The notes under the pieces: generated by a model | What the model saw: the letters and a program-made list of their open reading frames with translations, nothing else | Told to the model about the DNA's origin: nothing | Databases searched by the model: none | Position numbers and translations under genes: made by a program | Source of the DNA: Sphingomonas bacterium | GTDB lineage: Bacteria > Pseudomonadota > Alphaproteobacteria > Sphingomonadales > Sphingomonadaceae | Reading direction: 5' to 3' | Assembly: GCF_028289855.1 (NCBI RefSeq) | Contig: NZ_JAQGKZ010000100.1 | Location: 45,275-109,274, forward strand | Length of the DNA: 64,000 nt | Shown: piece after piece, positions 52,272 to 62,500 of the stretch | How the letters are laid out: each line of letters opens with the position of its first letter | Numbering within the stretch: position 1 is the first letter of the stretch

Positions 52272-53141
52272 TCACCGTATTGAGCGGAGTACCGTGTCCT
52301 GATCGTCCTCATCGTCCTCCCCAAGTTCGGCATGAAGGAGGAGCATGGCAAAGCCGTCACGTTGGGCAAGCAGGTGCTCGGTGAGGACGCTGACACCCCG
52401 CTTGTCGCGGTCGCTCAGCCAAGTCTCGGCATCGCATTCCTCGACCTGTGAGTATTGCCCTGGCTGAAGCTCGTAGGCGCTAGCAATCGAGCCTGCCGGT
52501 ACCACGTCCCCAACCCTCGGGACGATCCACGGGAAGTGCTGCTCGTTGCGATAGGTGCGGATGACCCTGCCCTGCCTGATCAAGATAACCGCAACCGCTT
52601 CCCGCTGGGCCTCGACGTATGATCGCGCCATTGCCTCCTTGCTGACGTCAAACTCTGCTGCCAGGCGGACGATATCGACCAGGTCCGGCCCCTTGGGCGA
52701 AAAGCCCGCACGGATGCGCGGCACGGGCATGAGCAGAGCGGCCGCAAACCGATTGGCTTCTGCCTCGATACGACGGCGGCGATCCCGCTCTTTGACATCA
52801 AGCAGATGCAGATCGTCCAAGGAGCATTCGAACCCGTGGCCGGGGCCTGGCATGTGTGTCGGGATAAGGAAGTGGCCGAGTTCATGCGCGACCGAATATC
52901 GACGACGCTTGCGCGGTCGGCCAGCTGCGACAAGGATGCTACCCGCCGCTTTATTGACGTCCATTACCAGCGCGGCCTCGAAATTCTCGGTTTCGAAGTT
53001 CTCTACCGAAATGATATCCAGCTGGTTGCACAGTGCCTCGACTGGAATGACCATCGGCATGTCGGACTCAAGCACATGGATGCAATTGGCGATGGCCAAC
53101 GGAGAGCCCAACCCATCGAGATCAAGCCGGCTGATCTTCAC
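52272..53141 (-). CDS. ImmA/IrrE family metallopeptidase
   Basis: A 289-residue protein of COG2856. The zinc-protease helix is HELGH (residues 86-90) followed by EAEANRFAAALLMP, the family hallmark, with Glu in the EAEAN segment as third ligand. ImmA cleaves the ImmR-type repressor in mobile elements, and IrrE-like enzymes cleave DdrO. It overlaps the HTH gene by 4 bases, so the HTH protein is its natural target. The C-terminal half (HFPWIVPRVGDVVPAG...) is a further domain of unknown role. Confidence 0.87.
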   Translation of the reverse strand: MKISRLDLDGLGSPLAIANCIHVLESDMPMVIPVEALCNQLDIISVENFETENFEAALVMDVNKAAGSILVAAGRPRKRRRYSVAHELGHFLIPTHMPGPGHGFECSLDDLHLLDVKERDRRRRIEAEANRFAAALLMPVPRIRAGFSPKGPDLVDIVRLAAEFDVSKEAMARSYVEAQREAVAVILIRQGRVIRTYRNEQHFPWIVPRVGDVVPAGSIASAYELQPGQYSQVEECDAETWLSDRDKRGVSVLTEHLLAQRDGFAMLLLHAELGEDDEDDQDTVLRSIR

Positions 53142-53467
53142 GAGCCAGCCGTTCCTCGATTCTTCATTTGCTCCATGAGCATTTTGATGGTGTCCCGGTC
53201 TCGGGGGTCGAGTTTCTTGAGGTCGCGAAACATAGCAACCATCTCAGCGGGCTGCTCCTCGCCGTCCGGATTATCACCGACCAGATCGGCGATCCTTACC
53301 CGGAATAGCTCGGTAAGCTTGATCACCAGTTCCATCGACGGATTGCCCGTAAGACCTTTCTCGAGGTTCCAGACATGCGCCTTCGAGATCCCGATCGCGT
53401 CGGCAACATCCTGTAGCGATCGACGCTGCGCGATGCGCAGGTCGTGCAGCTTGCGAGCAAAGGTCAT
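53138..53467 (-). CDS. XRE-type helix-turn-helix regulator
   Basis: A 109-residue repressor with an HTH from about residue 5 (FARKLHDLRIAQRRSLQDVADAIGISKAHVWNLEKG) and a helical tail. The ATG at 53467 is used because the HTH starts there. It is coupled with ImmA and faces the methyltransferase gene, the layout of a protease-inactivated repressor pair. Confidence 0.88.
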   Translation of the reverse strand: MTFARKLHDLRIAQRRSLQDVADAIGISKAHVWNLEKGLTGNPSMELVIKLTELFRVRIADLVGDNPDGEEQPAEMVAMFRDLKKLDPRDRDTIKMLMEQMKNRGTAGS

Positions 53468-53529
53468 GGCCGCCTCGTTCAATCGATAATGCCGACAGCA
53501 TACGCCAGGGATTGACGAAGACAAGCGTT

Positions 53530-53549
53530 CAGTATAATTGACACTACTG
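53530..53549. promoter_or_regulatory. CAGTA-N10-TACTG inverted repeat, candidate XRE operator
   Basis: CAGTA (53530-53534) and TACTG (53545-53549) flank 10 bases in the 100-base gap between the HTH and methyltransferase genes. TTGACA lies at 53538. A dimeric XRE repressor could bind here and control both directions. Confidence 0.5.
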
Positions 53550-53567
53550 TTCAATCAGGAGTCGGCG

Positions 53568-54878
53568 ATGGGGGATTTGAATCTCGTTGAGCGCGAAGTC
53601 GCGACGCTGCGCCCGTATGCGGCGAACGCGCGGACCCATTCCAGGAAACAGATCAAGCAGATCGCGGCATCGATCGAACGCTTTGGGTTCACGAACCCGG
53701 TCCTGGTGTCTGACGATGGTGAGATTATCGCTGGGCACGGACGGGTCGAAGCAGCCAAGCTGCTCGGCATAAAACGGGTCCCGACCCTTACCCTTGCTCA
53801 CCTGTCGGACCTCGAGCGGCGTGCTTATGTGCTTGCGGATAACAAGCTGGCGCTCAACGCGGGCTGGGACCGGGAGATATTGGCGATCGAACTCCAGGCG
53901 CTGGTCGATCTCGAGTTCGAGACGGAACTAACCGGGTTCAGCCTGGCTGAGATCGACCTGGTGCTCGATGAAGCCAGTGATGCCGATCCAAACGGCAGCG
54001 ACTCACCTGAGGATCTGGTGCCGGTGATCGGGGATACGCCGGTCACCCGGCGTGGCGATATCTGGGTGCTCGGTCGGCACCGGCTGCTGTGCGGCGACAC
54101 GCGCAACCAAACCGACATGGACAAGCTAATGGATGGAGCGCGAGCGGACCTCGTCTTCACCGACCCGCCCTATAACGTTGCGATCGATGGCAATGTCTGC
54201 GGGCTGGGCTCCGTCAAGCACCGCGAGTTCGCCTTCGCCAGCGGCGAGATGAGCCGCGCTCAATTTGTGTCGTTTCTGACCGATGCGCTTGGCAACATCG
54301 CGCGTCACATGCGCGACGGCGCAATAGCGTTTGTGTGCATGGACTGGCGCCACATGGGCGAACTGCTGGAAGCCGGCGAAGCGGTGTTCACCGAGCTCAA
54401 GAACCTCGTCGTCTGGAACAAGACCAACGGCGGCATGGGCGTTTTCTACCGGTCGAAGCATGAACTGATATTCGTATTCAAGAACGGAGCCGCTGAGCAC
54501 ACCAACAGTTTTGGCCTCGGTGAGACCGGTCGCTATCGCACGAACGTGTGGGACTATGCCGGGATTAGCAGCTTGTCGGCTGGCAGGGCGGACGAGCTGG
54601 CTATGCACGCTACAGTCAAACCCGTTGCGCTCATCGCAGACGCGATCCGTGATTGTTCGCGCCGCGGAGAGATTGTTCTCGATGGGTTCGGTGGGTCAGG
54701 CTCGACGCTCATCGCCGCGGAGAAAACGGGGCGTTGCGCCCGCCTGGTGGAGTTTGACGAGATATACTGCGACACAATCGTCAGACGGTGGGAGGCGCTA
54801 ACCGGGAAGCGTGCGACGCTCGCACCTGCCCATGATCGGTTTGAGGACGTCGCCGATCACCGGCGCAATGCGGCCTGA
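53568..54878 (+). CDS. ParB-domain fused DNA methyltransferase
   Basis: A 436-residue fusion. Residues 1-100 form a ParB/Srx-like domain (GHGRVEAAKLLG with the GHGR at 56-59, YVLADNKLALNAGWD). The rest is an adenine-N6/cytosine-N4 methylase with DPPY at 199-202, a target-recognition stretch, and FGGSGST later, i.e. the beta-class order. The family is common in phages and integrated elements, often without a restriction partner; none is seen here. ATG at 53568 with AGGAG 6 bases ahead. Confidence 0.88.
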   Translation: MGDLNLVEREVATLRPYAANARTHSRKQIKQIAASIERFGFTNPVLVSDDGEIIAGHGRVEAAKLLGIKRVPTLTLAHLSDLERRAYVLADNKLALNAGWDREILAIELQALVDLEFETELTGFSLAEIDLVLDEASDADPNGSDSPEDLVPVIGDTPVTRRGDIWVLGRHRLLCGDTRNQTDMDKLMDGARADLVFTDPPYNVAIDGNVCGLGSVKHREFAFASGEMSRAQFVSFLTDALGNIARHMRDGAIAFVCMDWRHMGELLEAGEAVFTELKNLVVWNKTNGGMGVFYRSKHELIFVFKNGAAEHTNSFGLGETGRYRTNVWDYAGISSLSAGRADELAMHATVKPVALIADAIRDCSRRGEIVLDGFGGSGSTLIAAEKTGRCARLVEFDEIYCDTIVRRWEALTGKRATLAPAHDRFEDVADHRRNAA

Positions 54879-55675
54879 TGGCCGATAGCGATCCGCCGCC
54901 GTCCACAGAGGTGGTCGGCTATGGACGACCACCGACCCAGCATCGGTTCCAGAAGGGCCAGTCCGGTAACCCAAGTGGCCGCCCGAAGGGTCGCAAGAAC
55001 GCGCCCAAGACATATGATCCGGCGCTCCAGCCGACAGACAGGCTAATTCTCGAAGAGGCTTATCGTCCGGTGACCATCCGTGAGGGCGACACTACGATCG
55101 AACTCCCAGCCATTCAGGCCGCGATGCGCGCGCTCGCGATCTCCGCAATGAAGGGAAGCCGCCTTTCCCAAAAGGCGCTGGCCGAAGTGGTCCGCGCGGT
55201 TGAGGCGCGCGAGGCAAGCGAACGCCTCACGGCGATGGAGAACGCGTTCGAGTACAAGCAAAGATGGACAGCCGAGATCGAGCGCTGTGCGAAGTCAGGC
55301 TTGCCGGATCCTGCACCCATTCCCCATCCGGACGATATCGTAATCGATATGCGCACCGGCGCGGTGCGTACGGATGGCCCGCTTGATGAACGCGAGAAGA
55401 AGGAGTGGGATAAGCGCTTACAACGTCGTGACGAGGCTCAGGCGGAGGTGACGGAGTATGCTGGACTGCGCAAACGTGCTCGAACCGACAAACAGCGCGC
55501 ATTCTGGCTCGAGCAATTACACTTTGAACAGCGTATCTTTGATCTGCTCAATGATTTGATGCCGGAGCGCTACAAGGCCAAGCTTGAACATCGATCATTT
55601 CATGCCGATGCCTCCCGCGAAGGGAAGACGCTCGACGCATTCCGCAAGAAGCACAGATCACGCTCGCGAAACTGA
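54878..55675 (+). CDS. DUF5681 family protein
   Basis: A 265-residue protein with the DUF5681 N-terminal signature RFQKGQSGNPSGRPKGRKN (residues about 25-43), then a long helical region and a Lys/Arg-rich tail. The family is of unknown function and is usually found next to phage-type methylases or terminase genes. Here it overlaps the methylase stop by one base (TGATG). No terminase is present, so this may be the remnant of a phage-like element. Confidence 0.82.
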   Translation: MADSDPPPSTEVVGYGRPPTQHRFQKGQSGNPSGRPKGRKNAPKTYDPALQPTDRLILEEAYRPVTIREGDTTIELPAIQAAMRALAISAMKGSRLSQKALAEVVRAVEAREASERLTAMENAFEYKQRWTAEIERCAKSGLPDPAPIPHPDDIVIDMRTGAVRTDGPLDEREKKEWDKRLQRRDEAQAEVTEYAGLRKRARTDKQRAFWLEQLHFEQRIFDLLNDLMPERYKAKLEHRSFHADASREGKTLDAFRKKHRSRSRN

Positions 55676-55738
55676 TGCGTTTACGGCGCCCCCTTCATTC
55701 ACGAGCAGATCGAACCTGAACCATCCTGCGGCGTGAAT

Positions 55739-55763
55739 GTCCGCTATTGGGTGGTTAGCAGTC
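55739..55763. repeat. Imperfect hairpin repeat, left copy
   Basis: GTCCGCT ... AGCAGTC separated by 11 bases, forming a stem with G-T pairs. Its partner at 56647-56671 has the two arms in reversed order, so the two are inverted copies of one repeat type. They bracket the STAS-like and 50-residue genes. Similar short intergenic repeats are common in sphingomonads from memory. Confidence 0.5.
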
Positions 55764-55941
55764 ATTTGGGTGCTGCGACCAGTGGCAGGCTCAGCACGCT
55801 GGGCGTCGCGCTCCACAATGGCTCATTTCTTTTCTTTCCAATGTCGCCCGTGACGGCTAGCTCGGATCATCCCTGCGATCCTTAACGGCAACGCGGGGAC
55901 TGAGAGACACTGTAGTGCTCCCGCTGCTGGGAGCACAACGT

Positions 55942-56499
55942 ATGTTTGAGTTCAGACTCGAACCTCATTTACCGCTGCTGACGGTCACCCGAACGGGGCA
56001 ATGGTCGTTGGAAACAGTGAGATCGTATGAGGCCGCTCTTCGTCTCAAGCTGGCAAAACTTCATTCTTCCGGTCGATCGACAGGTTTCATCATCGATATT
56101 CGATCGAGCGCAGCACACCCCAGCATCGTTGCCGATGCGCTCCGGGCCATGGTGGCGCGATTGGGTCCCCTTCACGCCCATCGGACAGCGGTGGTCACGT
56201 CAGGTGGACTGAGCAAGTTGCAGGCGAAGCGCCTTCCGGACGACCGTGCGCAGGTATTCACTTCGATGGTGCTCGCAAGAGACTGGATAGCGAGCACCGC
56301 CGACCCAATAGCCGCCCCTACAACTGTGCGCGATGAGCCAATCGATGCCGCAGTGGCAGGTCCTGCTGTGCATATTCACGGTCCACCAAACGTGGACATA
56401 ACACTCACTCCGGCAGCAGCGCTGGAGACGGCAAAGCGGATCGGCGACGCGGCGATCGAAGCCCTAATAGGTCCCGTGGCAGTAGGTGCATCATCATGA
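55942..56499 (+). CDS. STAS-like/SpoIIAA-like protein
   Basis: A 185-residue cytoplasmic protein. The alternating pattern FEFRLEPHLPLLTVTRTGQWSLETVRSYEAAL, FIIDIRSSAAHPSIVADALRAMV and HRTAVVTSGGLSKLQAKRL fits the SpoIIAA/STAS-like fold seen in small bacterial proteins. The C-terminal 70 residues are Ala/Pro-rich with low complexity. ATG at 55942 was chosen over GTG at 55915. Its stop overlaps the ATG of the next small gene. Function unknown. Confidence 0.6.
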   Translation: MFEFRLEPHLPLLTVTRTGQWSLETVRSYEAALRLKLAKLHSSGRSTGFIIDIRSSAAHPSIVADALRAMVARLGPLHAHRTAVVTSGGLSKLQAKRLPDDRAQVFTSMVLARDWIASTADPIAAPTTVRDEPIDAAVAGPAVHIHGPPNVDITLTPAAALETAKRIGDAAIEALIGPVAVGASS

Positions 56500-56648
56500 T
56501 CGAACCGAACGACATGCCATATCTCGTTATGCGGGAGCGCCAGTCTCGCGAAATGTCGGTTGAACCGGGGGATGTCGCCGTAAAGCGCGCCCACCTAAAC
56601 GCGGCGGACGCCTATGCGGCGCGTATAATCGCATTAAAGGTTAGATGA
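56496..56648 (+). CDS. 50-residue hypothetical protein, coupled
   Basis: A short frame, MIEPNDMPYLVMRERQSREM and on to ALKVR, coupled by an ATGA overlap to the STAS-like gene. No homologue is recognised. The composition (charged helix, Ala-rich end) looks protein-like. The coupling is the main support. Confidence 0.5.
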   Translation: MIEPNDMPYLVMRERQSREMSVEPGDVAVKRAHLNAADAYAARIIALKVR

Positions 56649-56671
56649 CTGCTGTTGGGTCGTTAGCGGAC
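56647..56671. repeat. Imperfect hairpin repeat, right copy
   Basis: GACTGCT ... AGCGGAC separated by 11 bases, the inverted counterpart of 55739-55763. It overlaps the stop codon of the 50-residue gene. The remaining 220 bases up to the efflux operon show nothing else that I can name. Confidence 0.5.
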
Positions 56672-56895
56672 GTTAGGGGTTCGCTCAGGCGGTGCCGCTC
56701 GATTCCATCACGCCTAGCCGATGTCCGTTCAGACTGATCGCGTGCGTCCGTGCCGATCATCCGCTGCAGATTGAAAGGATGCCGGGCGGCATTTGACAAG
56801 GAAGTCGCGACGAGCCTAGCCCAGTACCATCATCACGCGCCATTGATCGTTAGCTAATCCACGCTGCAGAGCGGGCGATTTCAGTTTGGGCTTCC

Positions 56896-58377
56896 ATGAC
56901 CGTCAACCGTCGCTACCTTGCCCCGCTTCTCGCGTCGCTGATGACAACAAGCTGCGTGGTCGGGCCAAATTTCAAACAGCCAGCAGCGCCGCCGGTGTCT
57001 GGCTATACGGCAACGCCTCCTGACAAAACGGTCGCGACTCCCGACGTGCCCGGCGGAGAAGCACAGCGATTTGTTAGCGGCGGCGACATCCCAGCCGATT
57101 GGTGGACCTTGTTTCACTCCAAACCGCTCAATGCGCTTATCGAGCAGGCGCTAGCGAACAATGCCGACCTCAAGACGGCGCAGGCCGCCTTGCTCGCTGC
57201 CCAAGAAAATACGCGCGCACAACGCGGCTCGTATGCGCCAAAAGTATCAGCCGGCGTGGGCATCACCCGCGAACGCGATCCGTCCGGCGCGCTCGCCCCG
57301 GTGCCGAGCAACAATGCGTTTTTATACACGCTTGTGACCCCGCAGCTCAGCGTCTCCTACGTCCCCGATGTTTTCGGGCTCAACAAACGAACGGTCGAGG
57401 CCGCCACCGCACAAGCGCAGGCGAGCCGGTACCAGATGGTTGCGGTCTACGTCACGATCAGCACCAACGTCGCCGCAGCCGCCATCCAGGAGGCAGCGCT
57501 CGAAGATCAGATCGACGCCACCAACGAGCTGATCGGCATCGATCGCGAGATGCTGGGCGTGTTGAGCTATCAGAAGTCCAAGGGATATGTCAGCGGCGCT
57601 GATGTGGTCGCTCAGCAAACGCAACTCGCCCAGCTCGAAGCGTCGTTGCCGCCACTCATCAAACAGCGCGATCAGCAGAACAATCTGATTGCTGTGCTTA
57701 CCGGGCAGTTTCCGGGGCAAGCGCCGCCGCCGAAATTCAGTTTGGCAAGTTTCACGCTGCCGTCGGACCTGCCGCTCAGTCTTCCTTCGGTGCTCGTCGA
57801 GCGGCGGCCGGACATTCTTCAGGCCCAGGCCAATCTGCACGCCGCGAGCGCGCAGGTCGGGATCGCGACGGCCAACCGGTTGCCCAATATCACGCTCAGT
57901 GCCAACGCCGGCAGTACCGCGCTCGCGATCGGCCAAGTGTTCGGACCGGGAACTGGCTTCTGGAATCTTGGTGCAGCGTTGCTGGCGCCGATCTTCGATG
58001 GCGGCACCCTGCTTCACCAGCAGCGTGCGGCGCGCGCCGCGTACCGGCAGTCGGCCGAACAATATCGCGGTACCGTGCTGACCGCCTTCCAGAACGTCGC
58101 CGACACGCTTACGGCGCTCGATCAGGACGCGCGGACGGTCAAGGCGACAGCCGCCGCGAGGGACGCCTCGAAGGCGAGCCTCGATATCACGCGGGCGCAA
58201 TATAAGGACGGCTACGTGGCATATCTCGCCGTTCTCACAGCCAACCAGGCCTACCAGCAGGCCCGGATCGCGCTGGTCCAGGCCGAGGCAGATCGCTTTG
58301 CGGACACTGCGGCCTTGTTCCAGGCGCTCGGCGGCGGCTGGTGGCACAGACCCGAATTGGACCAGGGCACAAAATGA
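56896..58377 (+). CDS. RND efflux outer-membrane factor (CusC/NodT family)
   Basis: A 493-residue TolC-like lipoprotein. Signal peptide leads to a lipidation Cys20 (LMTTSC) followed by VVGPNFKQP, the usual NodT start. Two repeats of coiled helices (NNADLKTAQAALLAAQENTRAQRG, VLVERRPDILQAQANLHAASAQVGIATANRLP) form the trimeric tunnel. It opens a three-gene operon in which each gene overlaps the next by ATGA. It exports substrates from the pump across the outer membrane. Confidence 0.92.
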   Translation: MTVNRRYLAPLLASLMTTSCVVGPNFKQPAAPPVSGYTATPPDKTVATPDVPGGEAQRFVSGGDIPADWWTLFHSKPLNALIEQALANNADLKTAQAALLAAQENTRAQRGSYAPKVSAGVGITRERDPSGALAPVPSNNAFLYTLVTPQLSVSYVPDVFGLNKRTVEAATAQAQASRYQMVAVYVTISTNVAAAAIQEAALEDQIDATNELIGIDREMLGVLSYQKSKGYVSGADVVAQQTQLAQLEASLPPLIKQRDQQNNLIAVLTGQFPGQAPPPKFSLASFTLPSDLPLSLPSVLVERRPDILQAQANLHAASAQVGIATANRLPNITLSANAGSTALAIGQVFGPGTGFWNLGAALLAPIFDGGTLLHQQRAARAAYRQSAEQYRGTVLTAFQNVADTLTALDQDARTVKATAAARDASKASLDITRAQYKDGYVAYLAVLTANQAYQQARIALVQAEADRFADTAALFQALGGGWWHRPELDQGTK

Positions 58378-59516
58378 TCGACCGATATTCGCTACGTAAA
58401 GCGGCAGCGGTCGCGCTTGCGCTGGTTCTCGTTGCGGGCTGCGCGGCGGAACCGGAAGAAGGCAACGCAAGCGACACCGTGGCCAACGTCCGCCTGACCA
58501 AGGCCCAGTTGAGCCGTGTCACCCTCTATACTGTCGTGCCGCTGGGCTATCAGCAGCGGATCGAAGCGCCGGGCACGGTAGACTTCGACAACGATCAGGC
58601 GACGGCGGTGGTGTCACCGTTCAGCGGCCCAGTCACGCGGACGTTGGTGTCGCTCGGCCAGCATGTCGTCAAAGGCCAGCCGCTGGCATTGGTCCAGTCG
58701 GCCGATTTCGCGGCCGCGATCGGCACCTATCGCAAGACCGTTGCCGCCGCCAACACCGCGCGACGGGTCGCGGCGGTGGATCGCGACTTGCTCGCCAACA
58801 ACGGCATTGCGGCGCGCGAGGCCGCGCAGGCTCAGACCGATGCGGCGAGCGCCGACGCGGATCGGGATGCGGCGCTGCAAAGCCTGCTCGCGCTCAACGT
58901 CGATCGCGGCACCATCAACGCCATCATGGCGGGAAGGACAGCACCGAACGTCGGTGGAATCATTCGCGCGCCGGTGTCGGGGACCATCGTCGATAAGCAG
59001 GTCACCCCTGGCCAGCTGTTGCAGGCGGGGACCAGCCCGACATTTACCGTCGCCGATCTCTCGCAGGTCTGGGTTCTCGTCCAGGTTGCAGGCAGTGATC
59101 TCAACGCGATTCGAGTCAATGACGGCGCGGAGATCGACCCGGGCACGAACACCGGGCTGTTCCATGGGACGGTCGAGAACATCGGGGCGTCGGTGGACCC
59201 CTCCACGCGAGCCGTGGTCGCGCGCGTCGTTGTCCCCAATCCCGGCGGCCTTCTCAAGAAGCAGATGTACGTCAACGTTTCGATACAATCGGGCCAGGTC
59301 AGCACTGGACTGCTCGTGCCAGTGTCCGCGGTGCTCCGCGACGATCAAAACCTTCCGTTCGTTTATCTGGCCCAGCGCGACGGGAGCTTCGCCCGCCGCC
59401 ACGTCACGCTCGGTTATCATGACGCTCAGCATTACGATGTAACCAGCGGTCTTCAGAATGGCGATCGGGTCGTCGTCGATGGCGCGATCTTCCTTCAATT
59501 CATGCAGAGCCAATGA
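58374..59516 (+). CDS. RND efflux periplasmic adaptor
   Basis: A 380-residue HlyD/CusB-like membrane-fusion protein. Lipobox LVAGC gives Cys23. The barrel-sandwich (FDNDQATAVVSPFSGPVTRTLVSLGQHVVKGQPLALVQS ... APVSGTIVDKQVTPGQLLQAG), a coiled-coil hairpin rich in Ala and the beta-barrel domain are visible. No N-terminal metal-binding Met cluster is present, so a copper role is not supported. It bridges the pump and the outer-membrane tunnel. Confidence 0.9.
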   Translation: MIDRYSLRKAAAVALALVLVAGCAAEPEEGNASDTVANVRLTKAQLSRVTLYTVVPLGYQQRIEAPGTVDFDNDQATAVVSPFSGPVTRTLVSLGQHVVKGQPLALVQSADFAAAIGTYRKTVAAANTARRVAAVDRDLLANNGIAAREAAQAQTDAASADADRDAALQSLLALNVDRGTINAIMAGRTAPNVGGIIRAPVSGTIVDKQVTPGQLLQAGTSPTFTVADLSQVWVLVQVAGSDLNAIRVNDGAEIDPGTNTGLFHGTVENIGASVDPSTRAVVARVVVPNPGGLLKKQMYVNVSIQSGQVSTGLLVPVSAVLRDDQNLPFVYLAQRDGSFARRHVTLGYHDAQHYDVTSGLQNGDRVVVDGAIFLQFMQSQ

Positions 59517-62500
59517 GCGGCGATCCGTCCGCGCCGCTATCGACCGGCTCGTCGTTCATCAACCGGATTGTCGCCATCAGCCTCGAGCAGCGTATCCTCG
59601 TGCTGCTGCTCGCAGTTATCCTGATCGGCGCGGGCGTGCGGGCCTGGACCCGTCTGCCGGTGGACGCTTACCCCGATTTGTCGCCGCCAAGCGTTGAGAT
59701 CATCACGCAATGGCCGGGCCACGCCGCCGAAGAGGTGGAACGGCAGATAACCGTCCCGATCGAAAACGGGATGAACGGCATCCCGAAGCAGAACGTCATC
59801 CGGTCGGTCTCACTCTACGGCCTGTCGGACGTGGTCATCACGCTCGATCAGAACGCAGACCGCAATTTCGGGCGGCAACAGGTTTTCGATCGCATCGGCG
59901 ATCTCGATCTGCCGGCCGGTGTGAAGCCGTCGGTGAGCCCGCTCACTTCGCCCTCCGGCCTCATCTATCGCTACACGCTACAAAGTCCGGACCGGTCACC
60001 GACCGAATTGAAGACGTTCGAGGATTGGATCGTCGAGCCACAATATTCGTCCGTTGCCGGCGTTGCCGATGATTCCGGTTTCGGCGGCGGGAGCTTGCAG
60101 TACCAGGTCTTGCTCGACCAGTTTCGTCTCGCCGGCGCCGGCCTGTCGGCGCAGCAGGTCGAGAGCGCGCTCGCCGCGAACAACGGCAATGGTGGCGGCG
60201 GATTCTATTCGCAAGGCGGCCAGTTTTACTACGTCCGAGGTCTGGGGCAGCTCAAGACGCTCGAAGAAATCGGCAACGTCGTGGTGGCCGTGCACGACGG
60301 CGTTCCCACGCTCGTCAAGGACGTCGGGCGCGTGACCCTCGGCATCGCCCCGAGGCTCGGCCAGTTCGGCATCGGCAAGCAGGACGACGCCGTCGAAGGC
60401 GTGATCATGTTGCGCACCGGCGAGAAGACCCAGGACGTTCTGAAACGGGTCGAAGCCAAGACACGCGATCTCAACGAGAACGTGCTTCCCAAGGATGTGA
60501 AGGTCGTGCCGTTTTACGATCGGTCCGACCTCGTGCACGAGACCGTCGTTACGGTCGAAGGCAACTTGCTGCGCGGCATGCTGCTCGTCGTCGCGATCCT
60601 GATCTTCTTCCTCTACGACGTGCGCGCGGGGCTGATCGTTGCCGTGACGATTCCGCTTTCGCTGCTGTTCGCGTTTATGTGTCTCGACCTCCAGAGCGCG
60701 TCAGCGAACCTGTTGTCGATCGGCGCGATCGACTTTGGGATTTTGGTCGATGCCGCGGTCATCATGGTCGAAAACATCTACCGCCGGCTCGCCGAGCGCG
60801 ATGAAGCTTCGCCCGGCGTTATCGAGGTCATCCGCGACGCCGCGGCGGAGGTCGACCGGCCACTGTTCTACTCGGTGGTCGTGATCGGCGTCAGCTTCCT
60901 GCCGATCTACGTTCTGTCCGGGCCGTCGGGCGTGTTGTTCAAGCCGATGGCGGACACGATGATTTTCGCGCTGATCGGATCGCTGATCGTCACCCTGACG
61001 CTGCTGCCGGTAATGTGCTCGTGGCTGATGCGGCGCGGCGTGCGCGAACGGCGCAACGCGATCTTCGAGCGCATCCGGTCCAGCTACACGCGCGGCCTCG
61101 ACCATTGCCTCGCGCGCCCTCGGCGCACGGTGATCGTATCGGGCGTCGTCTTGTGCGCTTCGCTGCTCCTCGCACTGTTCACGGGCGCGGAGTTCATGCC
61201 GCATCTGGACGAAGGCGCGCTGTGGGTGCGCGCAACGATGCCTTACACGGTCTCGTTCGACGAATCGGCCAAGATCGTTCCCAAGGTGCGGGCGATCCTG
61301 GCGTCGTTCCCCGAGGTGACGACGGTCGCGTCGGAACATGGCCGGCCCGACGACGGCACCGATGCCACCGGCTTCTTCAATGCCGAATTCTATGTCGGGC
61401 TGAAGCCCTACGCCCAGTGGACTGGCGCATATCACAGCAAGTCGGAATTGATCGCCGCGATCGACAAGAAGCTCGAATCGTTCCCGGGGATCAGCTTCAA
61501 CTACACCCAACCCGCCGAAGACGCGGTCGATGAAGCCGAAACCGGCCTGAAAAGCGCACTCGCGGTCAAGGTATTCGGCCCCGATCTCGACACGCTGCAA
61601 GCGAAGGGCAAGGCGATCAAGGCCGTGCTGGAACGCGTTCGCGGGATTGGCGATGTCACGCTGGTCCAGGAACTTGGCCAGCCCAGCCTCAACATCCAGA
61701 TCGATCGCGCGAAAATCGCCCGCTACGGAATCAACGTCGACGACATCAATGGGTTGATCCAGACCGCGATCGGCGGCGACGTTGCCACGCAAGTGGTGCA
61801 GCGTGAAAAGCAGTTCGACCTTCTCGTGCGGCTCGATGGCAAGTATCGCGACGACCCGGTCGCGATCGGCAACATCCTGGTGGCCACGCCCGGCGGACAG
61901 CATCTGCCTTTGAAGGAACTCGCGGATATTTCCGTACAAAGCGGCGCCTCCTTCATCTATCGCGAGGACAATAGCCGCTTCATCGGTGTTCAGTTTTCGG
62001 TCGAGGGCCGGGATCTCGCCGGCGCGGTCAAGGACGCCATGGGCCAAGTCGCGGCCAAGGTGCCGGTGCAGCGCGGCTTCCGCCTCGACTGGGGCGGCGA
62101 GTATAAGGATTATACTGCCTCCCGATCGCAGCTTATGGGGATCGTGCCGATAACGCTGCTGTTGATCTTCCTGCTCCTGTTCATGCTCTACCGTAACTTC
62201 AAATTCCCCGCGATCACGCTGGCCGGCGTGATGATGTCGGCGCCGGTCGGGGGGATATTGGCACTGTGGCTGACGGGAACGCCGTTTTCGGTGTCGTCCG
62301 GCATCGGATTTCTCGCGCTGTTCGGCGTGTCGGTCCAGACCGCGCTCGTCTATATCTCCTATGTCAACGAGCTTCGGCTTACCGGGGTGTCGCTTCAGGG
62401 CGCCATTCGGGAGGCGGCGATCCTCCGGCTGCGACCGATCATGATGACGGCGTTGGTGGCCGCGCTTGGTCTCTTGCCCGCAGCTTTGGCCTCCGGGGTC

